A stretch of 19,536 bases of DNA. Origin: Nonomuraea sp. GTDB taxonomy: Bacteria; Actinomycetota; Actinomycetes; Streptosporangiales; Streptosporangiaceae. The notes beneath the pieces were generated by a model that worked only from the letters and a program-made list of their open reading frames with translations, searched no databases and was not told where the DNA came from. This document shows positions 6,614 through 18,609 of this stretch, piece after piece; position 1 is the stretch's first letter, and each line of letters begins with the position of its first letter. Location of the stretch: NCBI GenBank assembly GCA_013362835.1, contig JABFVJ010000143.1, positions 1-19,536 on the forward strand, written 5' to 3'. The position numbers and the translations under genes were made by a program.

Positions 6614-7204
6614 ATGACGCGCGCCGACAAGGACAAGCCGGTCGTCCTCTCCCGCATCTACACCCGTACGGGCGACGACGGCACCACGAACCTGAGTGAC
6701 ATGAGCCGCGCCGCCAAGACCGACTCGCGGCTCGCCGCCTACGCCGACGTCGAGGAGGCCAACGCCTGCCTCGGGCTCGCCCTGTCCCACGGCACGCTGC
6801 CGGCCGACCTCGTCGAGCTCCTGATCCAGGTGCAGAACGAGCTGTTCGACGTGGGCGCCGACCTCGCCACGCCCGTGGTGGAGCATCCGGAGTTCCCGCC
6901 GCTGCGGGTCGAGCAGTCCTACATCGACCGGCTGGAGGAGCAGTGCGACCGGCTCAACGCCGCTCTCACGCCGCTGCGCAGCTTCATCCTGCCCGGAGGC
7001 GACCCGGCCACGGCCGCGCTGCACCTGGCCAGGGTGACCGTACGCAGGGCCGAGCGCACCACCTGGGCCGCGCTCCAGGCCCACGACGACGTCAACCCGC
7101 TGACCGCGAAATACCTCAACCGGCTGTCAGACCTGCTCTTCATCGCCTGCCGGGTCGCCCACGCGGGCAACGAGATCCTGTGGAAGCCCGGCGGGACACG
7201 CTAG
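6614..7204 (+). CDS. PduO-type cob(I)alamin/corrinoid adenosyltransferase
   Basis: Transfers the adenosyl group of ATP to the reduced cobalt of a corrinoid, making coenzyme B12. The 196-residue length is normal for the PduO/MMAB family. Motifs in order: RIYTRTGDDGTTNLSD (14-29), the N-terminal ATP-binding stretch; AYADVEEANACLGLAL (42-57); PGGDPATAALHLARVTVRRA (127-146) continuing ERTTWAAL, with the ATP-binding arginines and glutamate; and YLNRLSDLLFIACR (167-180). The ATG at 6614 is chosen because conservation begins close after it; the frame is open up to 33 codons further upstream without a better start. It diverges from the ABC exporter operon and converges on the DUF2550 gene, with stop codons interlocked in a single CTAG. 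Confidence 0.92.
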   Translation: MTRADKDKPVVLSRIYTRTGDDGTTNLSDMSRAAKTDSRLAAYADVEEANACLGLALSHGTLPADLVELLIQVQNELFDVGADLATPVVEHPEFPPLRVEQSYIDRLEEQCDRLNAALTPLRSFILPGGDPATAALHLARVTVRRAERTTWAALQAHDDVNPLTAKYLNRLSDLLFIACRVAHAGNEILWKPGGTR

Positions 7205-7581
7205 GCCACGTCGAGATACGCGCTGGGCGGGGCCGACTCCAGCCAGGCCAGGAAGCCGGTCAGCGCGTCGGCGCTCATCGCCAGCGACACGTCGCGGGTG
7301 GTGCCCCCGAGGTCGACCGCGTAGAGCCCGCCGTCGATCTCACGCCGGGCGGAAACGACGAGGCCGCGCCTCGCGATCGCGTGGCGCGGCCTCAGTCGGA
7401 CACCCATGAGCGGAATCCAGTGGAGCTCCCCGTCGGCGTAGCGGGCCACCCCGCTCTGCCAGCCCCGGCTGCCTACTTTGATGCGACAGGGCACACTGCC
7501 ACGCGACCGGGCCAGCGTCACCCCGCGCAGAACCACGAGGGCGACCAGCAGCAACAAGAGAACCGAAATCGTCGCCGCCAT
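7201..7581 (-). CDS. DUF2550 single-pass membrane protein
   Basis: Protein of 126 residues with one N-terminal membrane helix (about 4-22, ISVLLLLLVALVVLRGVTL) and a basic cytoplasmic domain containing RGSVPCRIKVGSRGW (27-41), WIPLMGVRLRPRHAI (55-69) and DVSLAMSADALTGFLAWLES (97-116). This matches the DUF2550 family that sits directly after atpC in actinobacteria (for example Rv1312 in M. tuberculosis). The function is unknown; the conserved place suggests a link to the ATP synthase or the membrane. It begins 29 nt after atpC, with AGGGGGG before the ATG. Its TAG stop shares CTAG with the opposing adenosyltransferase, leaving no space for a terminator between them. Confidence 0.88.
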   Translation of the reverse strand: MAATISVLLLLLVALVVLRGVTLARSRGSVPCRIKVGSRGWQSGVARYADGELHWIPLMGVRLRPRHAIARRGLVVSARREIDGGLYAVDLGGTTRDVSLAMSADALTGFLAWLESAPPSAYLDVA

Positions 7582-7610
7582 GGTCGCCCCCCTGAATCCC
7601 GTTGTATGTA

Positions 7611-8012
7611 TTAAACCTCTTCGCCCGCCGCGCGCAGCCGAGCCCTGGCACGCTTGGCCTCGACCGCCGCGTCGGCGTCCTCCTGATTGGCCTCGATCGA
7701 GGCCTGGGCCCGGTCGAGAGCGTCTCGGGCGGCGGCGACGTCGACCTCGGAACCGAGCTCGGCGACCTCGGCCAGCACCGACACCTCGTCGTCGGCCACG
7801 GAGATGAACCCCCCGTGCACGGCCGCGACGAGCTCGGGCTCGCCTTCCCGCTTGACGCGCAGCACGCCGCCCTCGACGAGAACGCCGAGCACAGGTGCGT
7901 GTTGCGGCATAATACCGATCTCGCCGTCCACGGTCTTGGCAATCACCATGTCGGCCTCGCCCGACCAGATCTCACGCTCGGGTGAGACAACCCCTACGCG
8001 TAGCTTCGCCAC
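7611..8012 (-). CDS. atpC: ATP synthase epsilon subunit (F1)
   Basis: Epsilon subunit of the F1 central stalk, 133 residues. The N-terminal beta-sandwich is recognisable from LRVGVVSPEREIWSGEADMV, GEIGIMPQHAPVLGVL (30-45) and GGFISVADDEVSVLAEVAEL (67-86). The C-terminal helical part (from about 90) is rich in Ala, Glu and Arg and has the family's two-helix length. The subunit couples gamma rotation to the c-ring and can inhibit ATP hydrolysis. The start is GTG 8012, preceded by AAAGGAA about 10 nt upstream. It is separated from atpD by 65 nt containing a strong hairpin, unlike the tight atpA-atpG-atpD junctions, so its expression may be set separately. Confidence 0.96.
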   Translation of the reverse strand: MAKLRVGVVSPEREIWSGEADMVIAKTVDGEIGIMPQHAPVLGVLVEGGVLRVKREGEPELVAAVHGGFISVADDEVSVLAEVAELGSEVDVAAARDALDRAQASIEANQEDADAAVEAKRARARLRAAGEEV

Positions 8013-8035
8013 TTCTGTAGGTTCCTTTCCGATCA

Positions 8036-8068
8036 GGTAGTGGTACGACAGGACGCCGTACCACTACC
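8036..8068. other. Strong 12-bp stem-loop between atpD and atpC
   Basis: GGTAGTGGTACG (8036-8047) and CGTACCACTACC (8057-8068) form a perfect 12-bp inverted repeat around a 9-nt loop. It occupies most of the atpD-atpC gap. On the minus (coding) strand it is not followed by a U-run, so complete termination is unlikely. Attenuation, RNA processing or 3'-end stabilisation of the upstream message are better fits. Confidence 0.75.
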
Positions 8069-8077
8069 GTTGGGCGA

Positions 8078-10430
<2,353 letters not shown>

Positions 10431-10433
10431 GGG

Positions 10434-12083
<1,650 letters not shown>

Positions 12084-12108
12084 CTCTACTCTGTCTCCCT
12101 ATTCATTC

Positions 12109-12124
12109 GGCGCTTCACTGCGCC
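12109..12124. other. Small stem-loop between atpH and atpA
   Basis: GGCGC (12109-12113) and GCGCC (12120-12124) pair around a 6-nt loop TTCACT, directly after the atpH stop codon. The stem is short (5 bp, all G/C), so it is marginal alone. It is listed because similar elements occupy the other open atp junctions. Confidence 0.35.
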
Positions 12125-12933
12125 TCAGCCGGCCAACCGGCGGCGGACTTCTTCAATTCGTCCCACGATCGTGGTGTCGATCATCTCGTCGCCGATGCGG
12201 ACCGAGAACCCACCGAGCACTCGCTTGTCCACCTCGACGTTCAGGTGCACGTCGCGACCGTAGGAGGTGCGCAGCCAGCCGGCCAGTCGCTGCTTCTGCG
12301 CCTCGGACAGCTCGACCGCGCTGCGCACGACCGCCACCAGGCGCCGGCGCTGCTGGGCCACGAGCTGGCCGAACTCCTCCAAGCCCGTCTCCAGGCTACG
12401 CCCTCGCGGGTGCACCGCCAGCTGCGTGATCAGGCGCAGGCTGGTGGGGGCGACCTTCTCGCCGAGCAGGTCGCGCAGGAGCTGCCGCTTGCCTTCGCCG
12501 GGCGCGGCCGCGTCCGCGAGCGCGCGGCGCAGGTCGGGGTTGGCGGCGACGATGCGGCCGAAGCGGAAGAGCTCGTCCTCGACGTCGTCGAGCCGGGACT
12601 GGCTCTCCGCCTCCGCGGCCGCGGCGACGACGCCGAGCCGTTCGAGCACGTCGGCGAGGTCGCCGGCACGCGACCACCGGGCCGAGACCGCGGCCTCGGC
12701 CGTGGCGATGGCCGCCGGTGAGACCTTGCCGTCGAGCAGCGCGCGGATCGTGCCCGCCTTCTGCTCGCCGTGCCTGGCCGGGTCGGACAGCGCGCGGCGC
12801 AGGCCGTGCTCGCGGTCGAGCAGATCCGCTACGGCGAACAGCTCGTCGGAGAGCGCGCCGAGGTCGGCGCTACCCGCCACCGCGTTGAAGCGCTCCTCGA
12901 CCTCTGCCAACGAGGTCCTGCTCAGACCTCTCA

Positions 12934-12934
<1 letters not shown>
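12125..12934 (-). CDS. atpH: ATP synthase delta subunit (peripheral stalk), internally duplicated
   Basis: Delta subunit joining the b-stalk to the top of F1. At 269 residues it is about 90 longer than E. coli delta (177), as is usual in actinobacteria. The extra length is an internal tandem duplication: residues 30-110 align with 120-200 without net gap (offset 90), for example DELF / DELF, LRRALSDPARHGEQK / LRRALADAAAPGEGK and LLDGKVSP / LLGEKVAP. The C-terminal delta signature follows (VDKRVLGGFSVRIGDEMIDT, 235-254, and RIEEVRRRLAG). The ATG overlaps the atpF stop by one base (TAATG), indicating translational coupling. Unlike Mycobacterium, delta is not fused to b here. Confidence 0.96.
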
Positions 12935-13503
<569 letters not shown>

Positions 13504-13520
13504 TCAGAATTCTTCTGGTC

Positions 13521-13796
<276 letters not shown>

Positions 13797-13823
13797 ATGG
13801 ATATTCCGGTAGGTGTGTGGTTC

Positions 13824-14621
13824 TCAGTGATCTGGGTGCAGCGCGCCGCCGATGTACATCGACGCCAGCATCGCGAACAGGAACGCCTGCAGGAACTGGA
13901 TGAACAGCTCGAACCCGGTCAGGATGATCGTCATGATCACGCCCACCACGCCGACGCCGGCGCCCAGGGGCGTCAGCTTCTCGAACAGGAACCAGAAGCC
14001 GACCATGCTGAAGAAGGCCAGCAACATGTGACCCGCGAACATGTTCGCGAACAGTCGCACGGCGTGCGTGAACGGCGCGATGATCATGTTCGACAGGAAC
14101 TCGATCGGGGCCAGCAGCACATAGATCGGCTTGGGGAGCCCCGGCGGGAACATCATGTTCTTGAAGTAACCGATGCCGCCCTGGTGCTTGATGCCCAGGA
14201 AGACCTTGATGCCGTAGATGATGAGCGCGAGCACGGCCGGGAAGGCGATGTGCGAGGCCACCGGGAACTGCGCGAGCGGGATGACGCCCAGGACGTTCCA
14301 GAACAGCACCAGGAAGAAGACGGAGAGCAGCAGGCCCATCCACCGATCGGCGTCCTTGCCGAGGAACGGCCGGGCGATCTGGTCGCGGACGAACATGTAG
14401 CCGTACTCGACGACGTTCTGGGTGCCCCTCGGGACGAGCTTGGGCTTGGCGAAGGCCGCCCAGCAAATGCCGATCACGACAAGCGCGCTGAGCATCGCCA
14501 GCAGAACCGGCTTGGTGAACCAGCTCACCCCGGAAATGATCGGCGTGAACGAATTGAAAAGCTCATCGGGCGATGGCGCCCGGAAGTTGTCTTCGGGGGC
14601 GAGGACCGTCAGCGCAATCAC
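13824..14621 (-). CDS. atpB: ATP synthase a subunit (Fo proton channel)
   Basis: Stator subunit a, 265 residues, with about five or six membrane helices. The essential arginine of the proton path is Arg189 in FTHAVRLFANMFAGHMLLAF, and further polar residues occur in the last helices (TGFELFIQFLQAFLFAMLAS). The N-terminal FRAPSPDELF and VVEYGYMFVRDQIAR (70-84) are typical of actinobacteria. The start is GTG 14621 with AAGGGAA 7 nt upstream. It lies 67 nt after atpZ; the gap holds a small stem-loop. Confidence 0.96.
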   Translation of the reverse strand: MIALTVLAPEDNFRAPSPDELFNSFTPIISGVSWFTKPVLLAMLSALVVIGICWAAFAKPKLVPRGTQNVVEYGYMFVRDQIARPFLGKDADRWMGLLLSVFFLVLFWNVLGVIPLAQFPVASHIAFPAVLALIIYGIKVFLGIKHQGGIGYFKNMMFPPGLPKPIYVLLAPIEFLSNMIIAPFTHAVRLFANMFAGHMLLAFFSMVGFWFLFEKLTPLGAGVGVVGVIMTIILTGFELFIQFLQAFLFAMLASMYIGGALHPDH

Positions 14622-14664
14622 GCGGCGTTCCCTTCAACGTCGTAGTGGATCACAAGGGTTTCCT

Positions 14665-14681
14665 CAGCGAGGTGATCGCTG
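14665..14681. other. Stem-loop between atpZ and atpB
   Basis: CAGCGA (14665-14670) and TCGCTG (14676-14681) form a perfect 6-bp stem with a 5-nt loop, starting 7 nt after the atpZ stop codon. There is no U-tract. One of several hairpins at open junctions of the operon. Confidence 0.4.
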
Positions 14682-14688
14682 CGTCGGG

Positions 14689-14904
14689 TCAGCGACCGAA
14701 CCTTCGGTAGACCGCGTAGCCGGCGAGCACGACCCCAAGGACCACGCCTATGGGGAAGAACGCGGACATGTCTAGCCACCGGTCCAGCAACCACCCGAGA
14801 CCGCCATAGACCGCCATCCCGGCGAGCAGATAGCTGGGGACTGACCACATGGCATCGGAGAAGTCGCGACCGTCGTGTTCCGGTCGGCGTTCCTGTGCGC
14901 TCAT
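14689..14904 (-). CDS. atpZ: AtpZ/AtpI-family small membrane protein
   Basis: Small protein of 71 residues with two predicted membrane helices (about 23-40 and 49-66) and a polar N-terminus. The helix-end motif VYGGLGWLLDRW (32-43) matches the AtpZ/AtpI family, in which a Gly-rich first helix ends in Leu-Asp. Family members are encoded at the head of atp operons and are proposed to help c-ring assembly or Mg2+ transport. The start codon has only a weak purine-rich ribosome site. It lies 65 nt downstream of the 140-residue atpI-like gene and 67 nt upstream of atpB, so the two accessory genes together occupy the usual atpI position. Confidence 0.8.
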   Translation of the reverse strand: MSAQERRPEHDGRDFSDAMWSVPSYLLAGMAVYGGLGWLLDRWLDMSAFFPIGVVLGVVLAGYAVYRRFGR

Positions 14905-14969
14905 CGCGGCCCCGACGATAGCAGGCGAGTAGAGGACTAGTCATATCGGACCCCATCCCTTTACCTGCC

Positions 14970-15392
14970 TCATGAGTCGCCCTTTCCGGGGACCGAGGCT
15001 TCGGGGTCGACGTACAGCATCTTGGTCTTCATGAACGCGCGGACCTCGAAACCGGTCCAGACGAGCGTGCATCCGACCACGGACCAGGCGAACGCCTGGG
15101 TGTTCCAGGCGGTGGTCTCACGGAAGGCGGACAGCACCACCATGATGGCGACGACCTTGACGAGGTAGCTGACCATCGCCGCGATCGCCATCATCTGGGG
15201 GGATACGCGTGCGGCATAGGAGACCGCTACCACGCTGACGCTGAAGAAAACCCCGACGAGCAAGGTGCCGAGGCCGGCGCCGAGCGCTCCCTTGCCTCCC
15301 GCCAGGAGGAAAGCCACGATGACCGCGACCACCCCGACCGCGAAGGTCGGAACAGCGGCGCTCTTGAGTACGCGCACGTCGTTGGCCTGCAT
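14970..15392 (-). CDS. atpI: AtpI-like ATP synthase accessory membrane protein
   Basis: Protein of 140 residues with four hydrophobic helices (about 12-31, 37-60, 66-90, 99-117) and a conserved-looking tail WTGFEVRAFMKTKMLYV (112-128). Position between wecA and atpB and size agree with the actinobacterial ATP synthase protein I (SCO5366 type, Rv1303 type). The exact role is not established; AtpI proteins are proposed assembly factors for the c-ring. The start at ATG 15392 has GGAG about 6 nt upstream. First gene of the atp operon, preceded by 131 bp that carry a Rex/CRP-like operator. Confidence 0.82.
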   Translation of the reverse strand: MQANDVRVLKSAAVPTFAVGVVAVIVAFLLAGGKGALGAGLGTLLVGVFFSVSVVAVSYAARVSPQMMAIAAMVSYLVKVVAIMVVLSAFRETTAWNTQAFAWSVVGCTLVWTGFEVRAFMKTKMLYVDPEASVPGKGDS

Positions 15393-15463
15393 CGGTGCTC
15401 CATCAGCATGTTATCAAGCGAGCGTTTGCTACCTCCAGAACATGTGCGTCTGAAGGTCCCTGC

Positions 15464-15481
15464 TCGTGAAAGATATCACAA
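15464..15481. promoter_or_regulatory. Rex-like (or CRP-like) operator upstream of the atp operon
   Basis: On the minus strand the site reads TTGTGAT-ATCT-TTCACGA. Against the Rex operator pattern TTGTGAA-N4-TTCACAA, 12 of 14 defined positions agree. It also fits the CRP pattern TGTGA-N6-TCACA at 9 of 10. It lies about 72 nt upstream of the atpI start codon. A TANNNT hexamer (TATCTT) sits inside it, so a bound repressor would cover the -10 region, although no good -35 accompanies that hexamer. Rex senses NADH/NAD+ in actinobacteria. The rest of 15393-15523 shows no strong terminator after wecA. Confidence 0.5.
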
Positions 15482-15523
15482 GCTCACGGAAGACCGCTTT
15501 TACCTGCCGTTTCTAGTTCCGGA

Positions 15524-16813
15524 TCACGGACGGCTCGGAAATGCTGGAATGACCGGATTGCCCTCGGCGGACGCACGTTCCTGCGACGACGGCCCCTGCG
15601 GGGGCGGCATCCGCCGCCTGACCTCGGGCTCCGGCGGGATCGGCGGCATCGGGCCGGTGGGCGGGCCGTCGTCGTCGGGCTCCTTGCTGCGCGGCGCGGC
15701 GTGCGCGCCGCCCCGGCCCCGCCAGCGCGGCGCGGCCATGAGCACGAGCACCGCCAGCGCCAGCACGATGACGACGACGAACAGCAGCACCGGCACGCCT
15801 TCGCGGGACATCGCGACCAGGCCGAAGGCGAACAGGAACGCCCACGCGTACATGATCAGCACCGAGCGGCGGTGCGAGTGGCCGATGTCGAGCAGCCGGT
15901 GGTGCAGGTGACCGCGGTCGGGCGCGAACGGCGACATGCCGTGGGACGTGCGCCGGACCACGGCGGTGATCAGGTCGATCAGCGGCAGGACCAGCACCGC
16001 CGCGGGAAGCATGAGCGGCAGCAGCACCGGGACCTTGTTCATGTCCTCGATGGCGGCCGGGTCGAGCGGCGTCACCGTCACGATCGAGGAGGCGAGCACC
16101 AGCCCGATCAGCATCGCCCCGGTGTCGCCCATGAAGATCTTGGCCGGATGGAAGTTGTGCGGCAGGAAACCCAGGCACGTGCCGATGAGGACGGCGGCGA
16201 TGGCGGCCGTCGTCGTGATGTTCCCCACGCTCATGCTCTGCGCGAGCAGGATCGAGTACGCCCACGTGGCCATGCCGGCGATGCACACGATCCCGGCGGC
16301 GAGCCCGTCGAGCCCGTCGACGAAGTTGACCGCGTTGATCGTCACGACCACGATCATGATGGTGATGATCGTGCTGAGCGTGTAGTCGAGGCTGGTGGAG
16401 CCGCCCCAGTCCTTCGGCAGCGGGATGTAGAGCAGGCGCAGGTCGAAGTAGACGAGCACGCCGGCGGCCGCGATCTGCCCGCCGAGCTTGATGAAGGCGT
16501 CCATGCCCCACCAGTCGTCGAGGAAGCCGGTGAGCGTGATGAGCCCGCCGGCCACGATCAACGCCGTGACCGCCTTGCCGTCGGACTCCGACAGGGCCGC
16601 GCCCGTGTGTTTCAGCTGGCTCGCGACCAGCAGGCCGACGACGAGGCCGCCGTACATGGCCAGGCCGCCCAGCCTGGGCGTCGGCGTGGTGTGCACGTCG
16701 CGCTCGCGAACCTCGGGCATGGCGCCGATGCGGATGGCGAAGCGGCGCACCAGCGGCACCAGCAGGTAGGTCACCGCTGCCGAGATGAGCGCCATGAACA
16801 GGTATTCGCGCAC
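15524..16813 (-). CDS. wecA: Polyprenyl-phosphate N-acetylglucosaminyl-1-phosphate transferase (MraY/WecA family)
   Basis: Multi-pass membrane enzyme of 429 residues that moves a GlcNAc-1-phosphate-type group from a UDP-sugar to a polyprenyl phosphate carrier, the first step of arabinogalactan-linker, teichoic-acid or other glycan synthesis. Signatures of the family: DDWWG with Asp99-Asp100; NAVNFVDGLDGLAAG (160-174); KIFMGDTGAM (225-234); and the cytoplasmic loop DRGHLHHRLL (299-308) with the HxHH motif. About eleven helices end near residue 358. The last ~70 residues are a Pro/Arg/Glu-rich cytoplasmic tail, longer than in E. coli WecA. Position before atpI matches Rv1302 and Streptomyces rfe. 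The start is GTG 16813 with a weak ribosome site; ATG 16795 is the alternative. Confidence 0.9.
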   Translation of the reverse strand: MREYLFMALISAAVTYLLVPLVRRFAIRIGAMPEVRERDVHTTPTPRLGGLAMYGGLVVGLLVASQLKHTGAALSESDGKAVTALIVAGGLITLTGFLDDWWGMDAFIKLGGQIAAAGVLVYFDLRLLYIPLPKDWGGSTSLDYTLSTIITIMIVVVTINAVNFVDGLDGLAAGIVCIAGMATWAYSILLAQSMSVGNITTTAAIAAVLIGTCLGFLPHNFHPAKIFMGDTGAMLIGLVLASSIVTVTPLDPAAIEDMNKVPVLLPLMLPAAVLVLPLIDLITAVVRRTSHGMSPFAPDRGHLHHRLLDIGHSHRRSVLIMYAWAFLFAFGLVAMSREGVPVLLFVVVIVLALAVLVLMAAPRWRGRGGAHAAPRSKEPDDDGPPTGPMPPIPPEPEVRRRMPPPQGPSSQERASAEGNPVIPAFPSRP

Positions 16814-16820
16814 GGACCTA

Positions 16821-16856
16821 GTTTCCCGGATGCTCCGGCCAGCTGTGACCGGAAAC
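16821..16856. other. Possible stem-loop between glyA and wecA
   Basis: GTTTCC (16821-16826) pairs with GGAAAC (16851-16856), and CCGG-containing segments lie inside, so a bulged hairpin of about 36 nt can form in the 57-nt gap. It overlaps the region just upstream of the wecA GTG. There is no U-tract, so termination is doubtful; it might instead limit wecA translation. Confidence 0.25.
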
Positions 16857-16870
16857 CGACACAGACCAGC

Positions 16871-18136
16871 TTAATATTCGCTGAGATATGGCTGATGGAT
16901 GGCGAGAAGCGCCGACAGTCTTTCCCTGACCTCGGTCGCGCCGCCCGGGTCGCGCACCGCCCGCGACACCAGGAACCCCACCTCCTTCATCTCCTCCGGA
17001 CCCATGCCCTGGGTGGTCACGCACGGCGTGCCGACCCGTATCCCGGAGGTCACGGCGGCAGGCTCCGGATCATACGGGATCACGTTGCGGTTGAGCGTGA
17101 TCCCGGCCGCCGCGCAGCGCCGTTCCGCCTCGGCGCCCGACACGCCCAGCCCGCGCAGGTCGATCAGCGCCAGGTGGGTGTCGGTGCCGCCGGTGACCGG
17201 CCGCATGCCCTCCACGGCCAGCGCGTCCGCCAGGGTCCGGGCGTTCGCCACCACGCGCCGCGCGTAGTCGGCGAACTCCGGTCGCATCGCCTCCGCGAAC
17301 GCCACCGCCTTCGCCGCCACCACGTGCATCAGCGGCCCGCCCTGGATGAACGGGAACACCGCGCGGTCGATCTTCGCGGCCAGCTCCTCCGTGCACAGGA
17401 TCGCGCCGCCGCGCGGCCCGCGCAGCACCTTGTGCGTGGTGAGCGTCACGACGTCCGCGTACGGCACCGCCGACGGGATCGCCCCGCCCGCCATCAGCCC
17501 GATCGGGTGCGCCACGTCGGCGAGCAACCACGCGCCCACCTCGTCCGCGATCCCGCGGAAGGCCGCGAAGTCGATCGGCCTCGGGTACGCGGTCGCGCCG
17601 CACACGATGAGTTTGGGCTGGTGGCGCAGCGCCAGATCGCGTACCTCGTCGTAGTCGACGAGTTCGGTGTCGCGTCGCACGCCGTAGGAGACGACGTCGA
17701 ACCATCGTCCCGAGAAGTTCACCTTGGAGCCGTGGGTGAGGTGGCCGCCGTGCGGGAGGGCCATGGCGAGCATGGTGTCGCCCGGTTGGAGGAGCGCGGC
17801 GTAGGCGGCCAGGTTGGCGATGGCGCCCGAGTGCGGCTGGACGTTGGCGTGCTCGGCGCCGAACAGCGTGCGGGCCCGGTCGATCGCCAGGCGTTCGGCC
17901 CGGTCCACGACCTCGCAGCCGCCGTAGTAGCGCCTGCCCGGGTAGCCTTCGGCGTACTTGTTGGTGAGGGTGGAGCCCAGGGCGGCGAGGACCGCGGGCG
18001 AGGTGAAGTTCTCGCTCGCGATCAGCTGGAGGCCGGAGCGGACGCGGTCGAGCTCGTCGAGCAGCACCTGCGCCAGCTCAGGATCCTGCCGCCGCAACCG
18101 CCCGAAGTCCGGACCATAGTAGGGTTCCCCACCCAT
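16871..18136 (-). CDS. glyA: Serine hydroxymethyltransferase (divergent actinobacterial clade)
   Basis: PLP enzyme of 421 residues interconverting serine and glycine with tetrahydrofolate, supplying one-carbon units. The fold-type I signatures are present: [20 protein letters not shown] (33-52), [16 protein letters not shown] (58-73), [14 protein letters not shown] (130-143), Asp208 and His210 of the cofactor site, Schiff-base Lys236 in [13 protein letters not shown], and [17 protein letters not shown]. Most SHMTs have DMAHxAGLVAAG; this protein has [12 protein letters not shown] (207-218), a variant I recall from Streptomyces glyA genes at the same locus. The ATG at 18136 begins the conserved region; a frame open to 19093 upstream is non-coding shadow. 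It has a leaderless-type promoter candidate and is followed by wecA after 57 nt. Confidence 0.93.
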   Translation of the reverse strand: MGGEPYYGPDFGRLRRQDPELAQVLLDELDRVRSGLQLIASENFTSPAVLAALGSTLTNKYAEGYPGRRYYGGCEVVDRAERLAIDRARTLFGAEHANVQPHSGAIANLAAYAALLQPGDTMLAMALPHGGHLTHGSKVNFSGRWFDVVSYGVRRDTELVDYDEVRDLALRHQPKLIVCGATAYPRPIDFAAFRGIADEVGAWLLADVAHPIGLMAGGAIPSAVPYADVVTLTTHKVLRGPRGGAILCTEELAAKIDRAVFPFIQGGPLMHVVAAKAVAFAEAMRPEFADYARRVVANARTLADALAVEGMRPVTGGTDTHLALIDLRGLGVSGAEAERRCAAAGITLNRNVIPYDPEPAAVTSGIRVGTPCVTTQGMGPEEMKEVGFLVSRAVRDPGGATEVRERLSALLAIHQPYLSEY

Positions 18137-18142
18137 TTCCCC

Positions 18143-18171
18143 ACTGTACGGCCCGATGTCCGATTTGCCCA
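18143..18171 (-). promoter_or_regulatory. Candidate leaderless promoter of glyA
   Basis: On the minus strand, TGGGCA (18171-18166), a 17-nt spacer and TACAGT (18148-18143) are followed by 6 nt and then the glyA ATG at 18136. The -10 fits TANNNT and the distance predicts transcription starting at the ATG. GTGGGGAA directly before the ATG is too close for a normal ribosome site. The remaining 18172-18234 gap shows nothing further. Confidence 0.4.
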
Positions 18172-18234
18172 GATAGCCAGGGGGGGCGCATCGGGCGTCC
18201 CGGTCAGGCTCTTCGTCGGGGGGCAGCGGCGAGG

Positions 18235-18609
18235 TCAGGGGAAGGCGTGTGGTGCGCCGGTCGGGCTTGGGATCCACCTGGGAGTGTCCTCCGCCTCGTC
18301 GCTGATCGCGGTCAGGACGGAGTTGCGGTAGAGGGCCAGTTTGGACCGCCATTCCCGGATGTCCCGCACATAGCGCTCGCCGACCGGCGCGTCCCAGGTC
18401 TGCGGGCTCTTGGCCAGCGCGTACGCCTTGTCCAGCGCCGTGCTGAGCTTCTCCAGCATGGGCATGACCGTGTTCCAGGCGATGACCAGGCGTTCGTAGT
18501 CGGGGTTGAACTCGTAGGCCCGCGGCGTGTTGTCCAGAGGGCCGGTCGCGGTGGCGGGGGGCATCTCGTCCCTGCCTCTGGGCTTGGGGGCCGGAGGGTC
18601 GACGTACAT
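18235..18609 (-). CDS. Small helical-hairpin protein with WXG100-like turn (hypothetical)
   Basis: Not assigned to a named family with certainty. The 124-residue protein has a Pro-rich N-terminus (1-30), a helix of about 30 residues ([20 protein letters not shown] onward), a short turn SPQTWDAP, a second helix ([20 protein letters not shown] onward), and a Pro-rich tail. The turn and second helix follow the WXG100 spacing (Trp72, aromatic Tyr80, Trp87), except that the motif reads Trp-Asp-Ala instead of Trp-x-Gly. WXG100 proteins are secreted as dimers by type VII systems or form scaffolds in larger toxins. There is no signal peptide or membrane helix. The ATG at 18609 overlaps the upstream stop (TGATG), with AAGGAG 6 nt before it, so it forms one unit with the preceding gene. 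Type VII involvement is inference. Confidence 0.7.
   Translation of the reverse strand: MYVDPPAPKPRGRDEMPPATATGPLDNTPRAYEFNPDYERLVIAWNTVMPMLEKLSTALDKAYALAKSPQTWDAPVGERYVRDIREWRSKLALYRNSVLTAISDEAEDTPRWIPSPTGAPHAFP

Noticed and set aside
13505..13517. CAGAA-TTC-TTCTG repeat between atpE and atpF
   Set aside because: A 5-bp A/T-containing stem with a 3-nt loop is too weak to list as a separate element.
14618..14956. 112-codon minus-strand frame overlapping atpZ and the atpB start
   Set aside because: Arg-rich shadow frame. The 71-residue AtpZ-like frame in the same place has the membrane helices and family motif.
15701..18331. Plus-strand open frame of 876 codons
   Set aside because: It lies antisense to wecA and glyA, both with complete catalytic motifs. 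The translation is an Arg/His/Asp-rich shadow.
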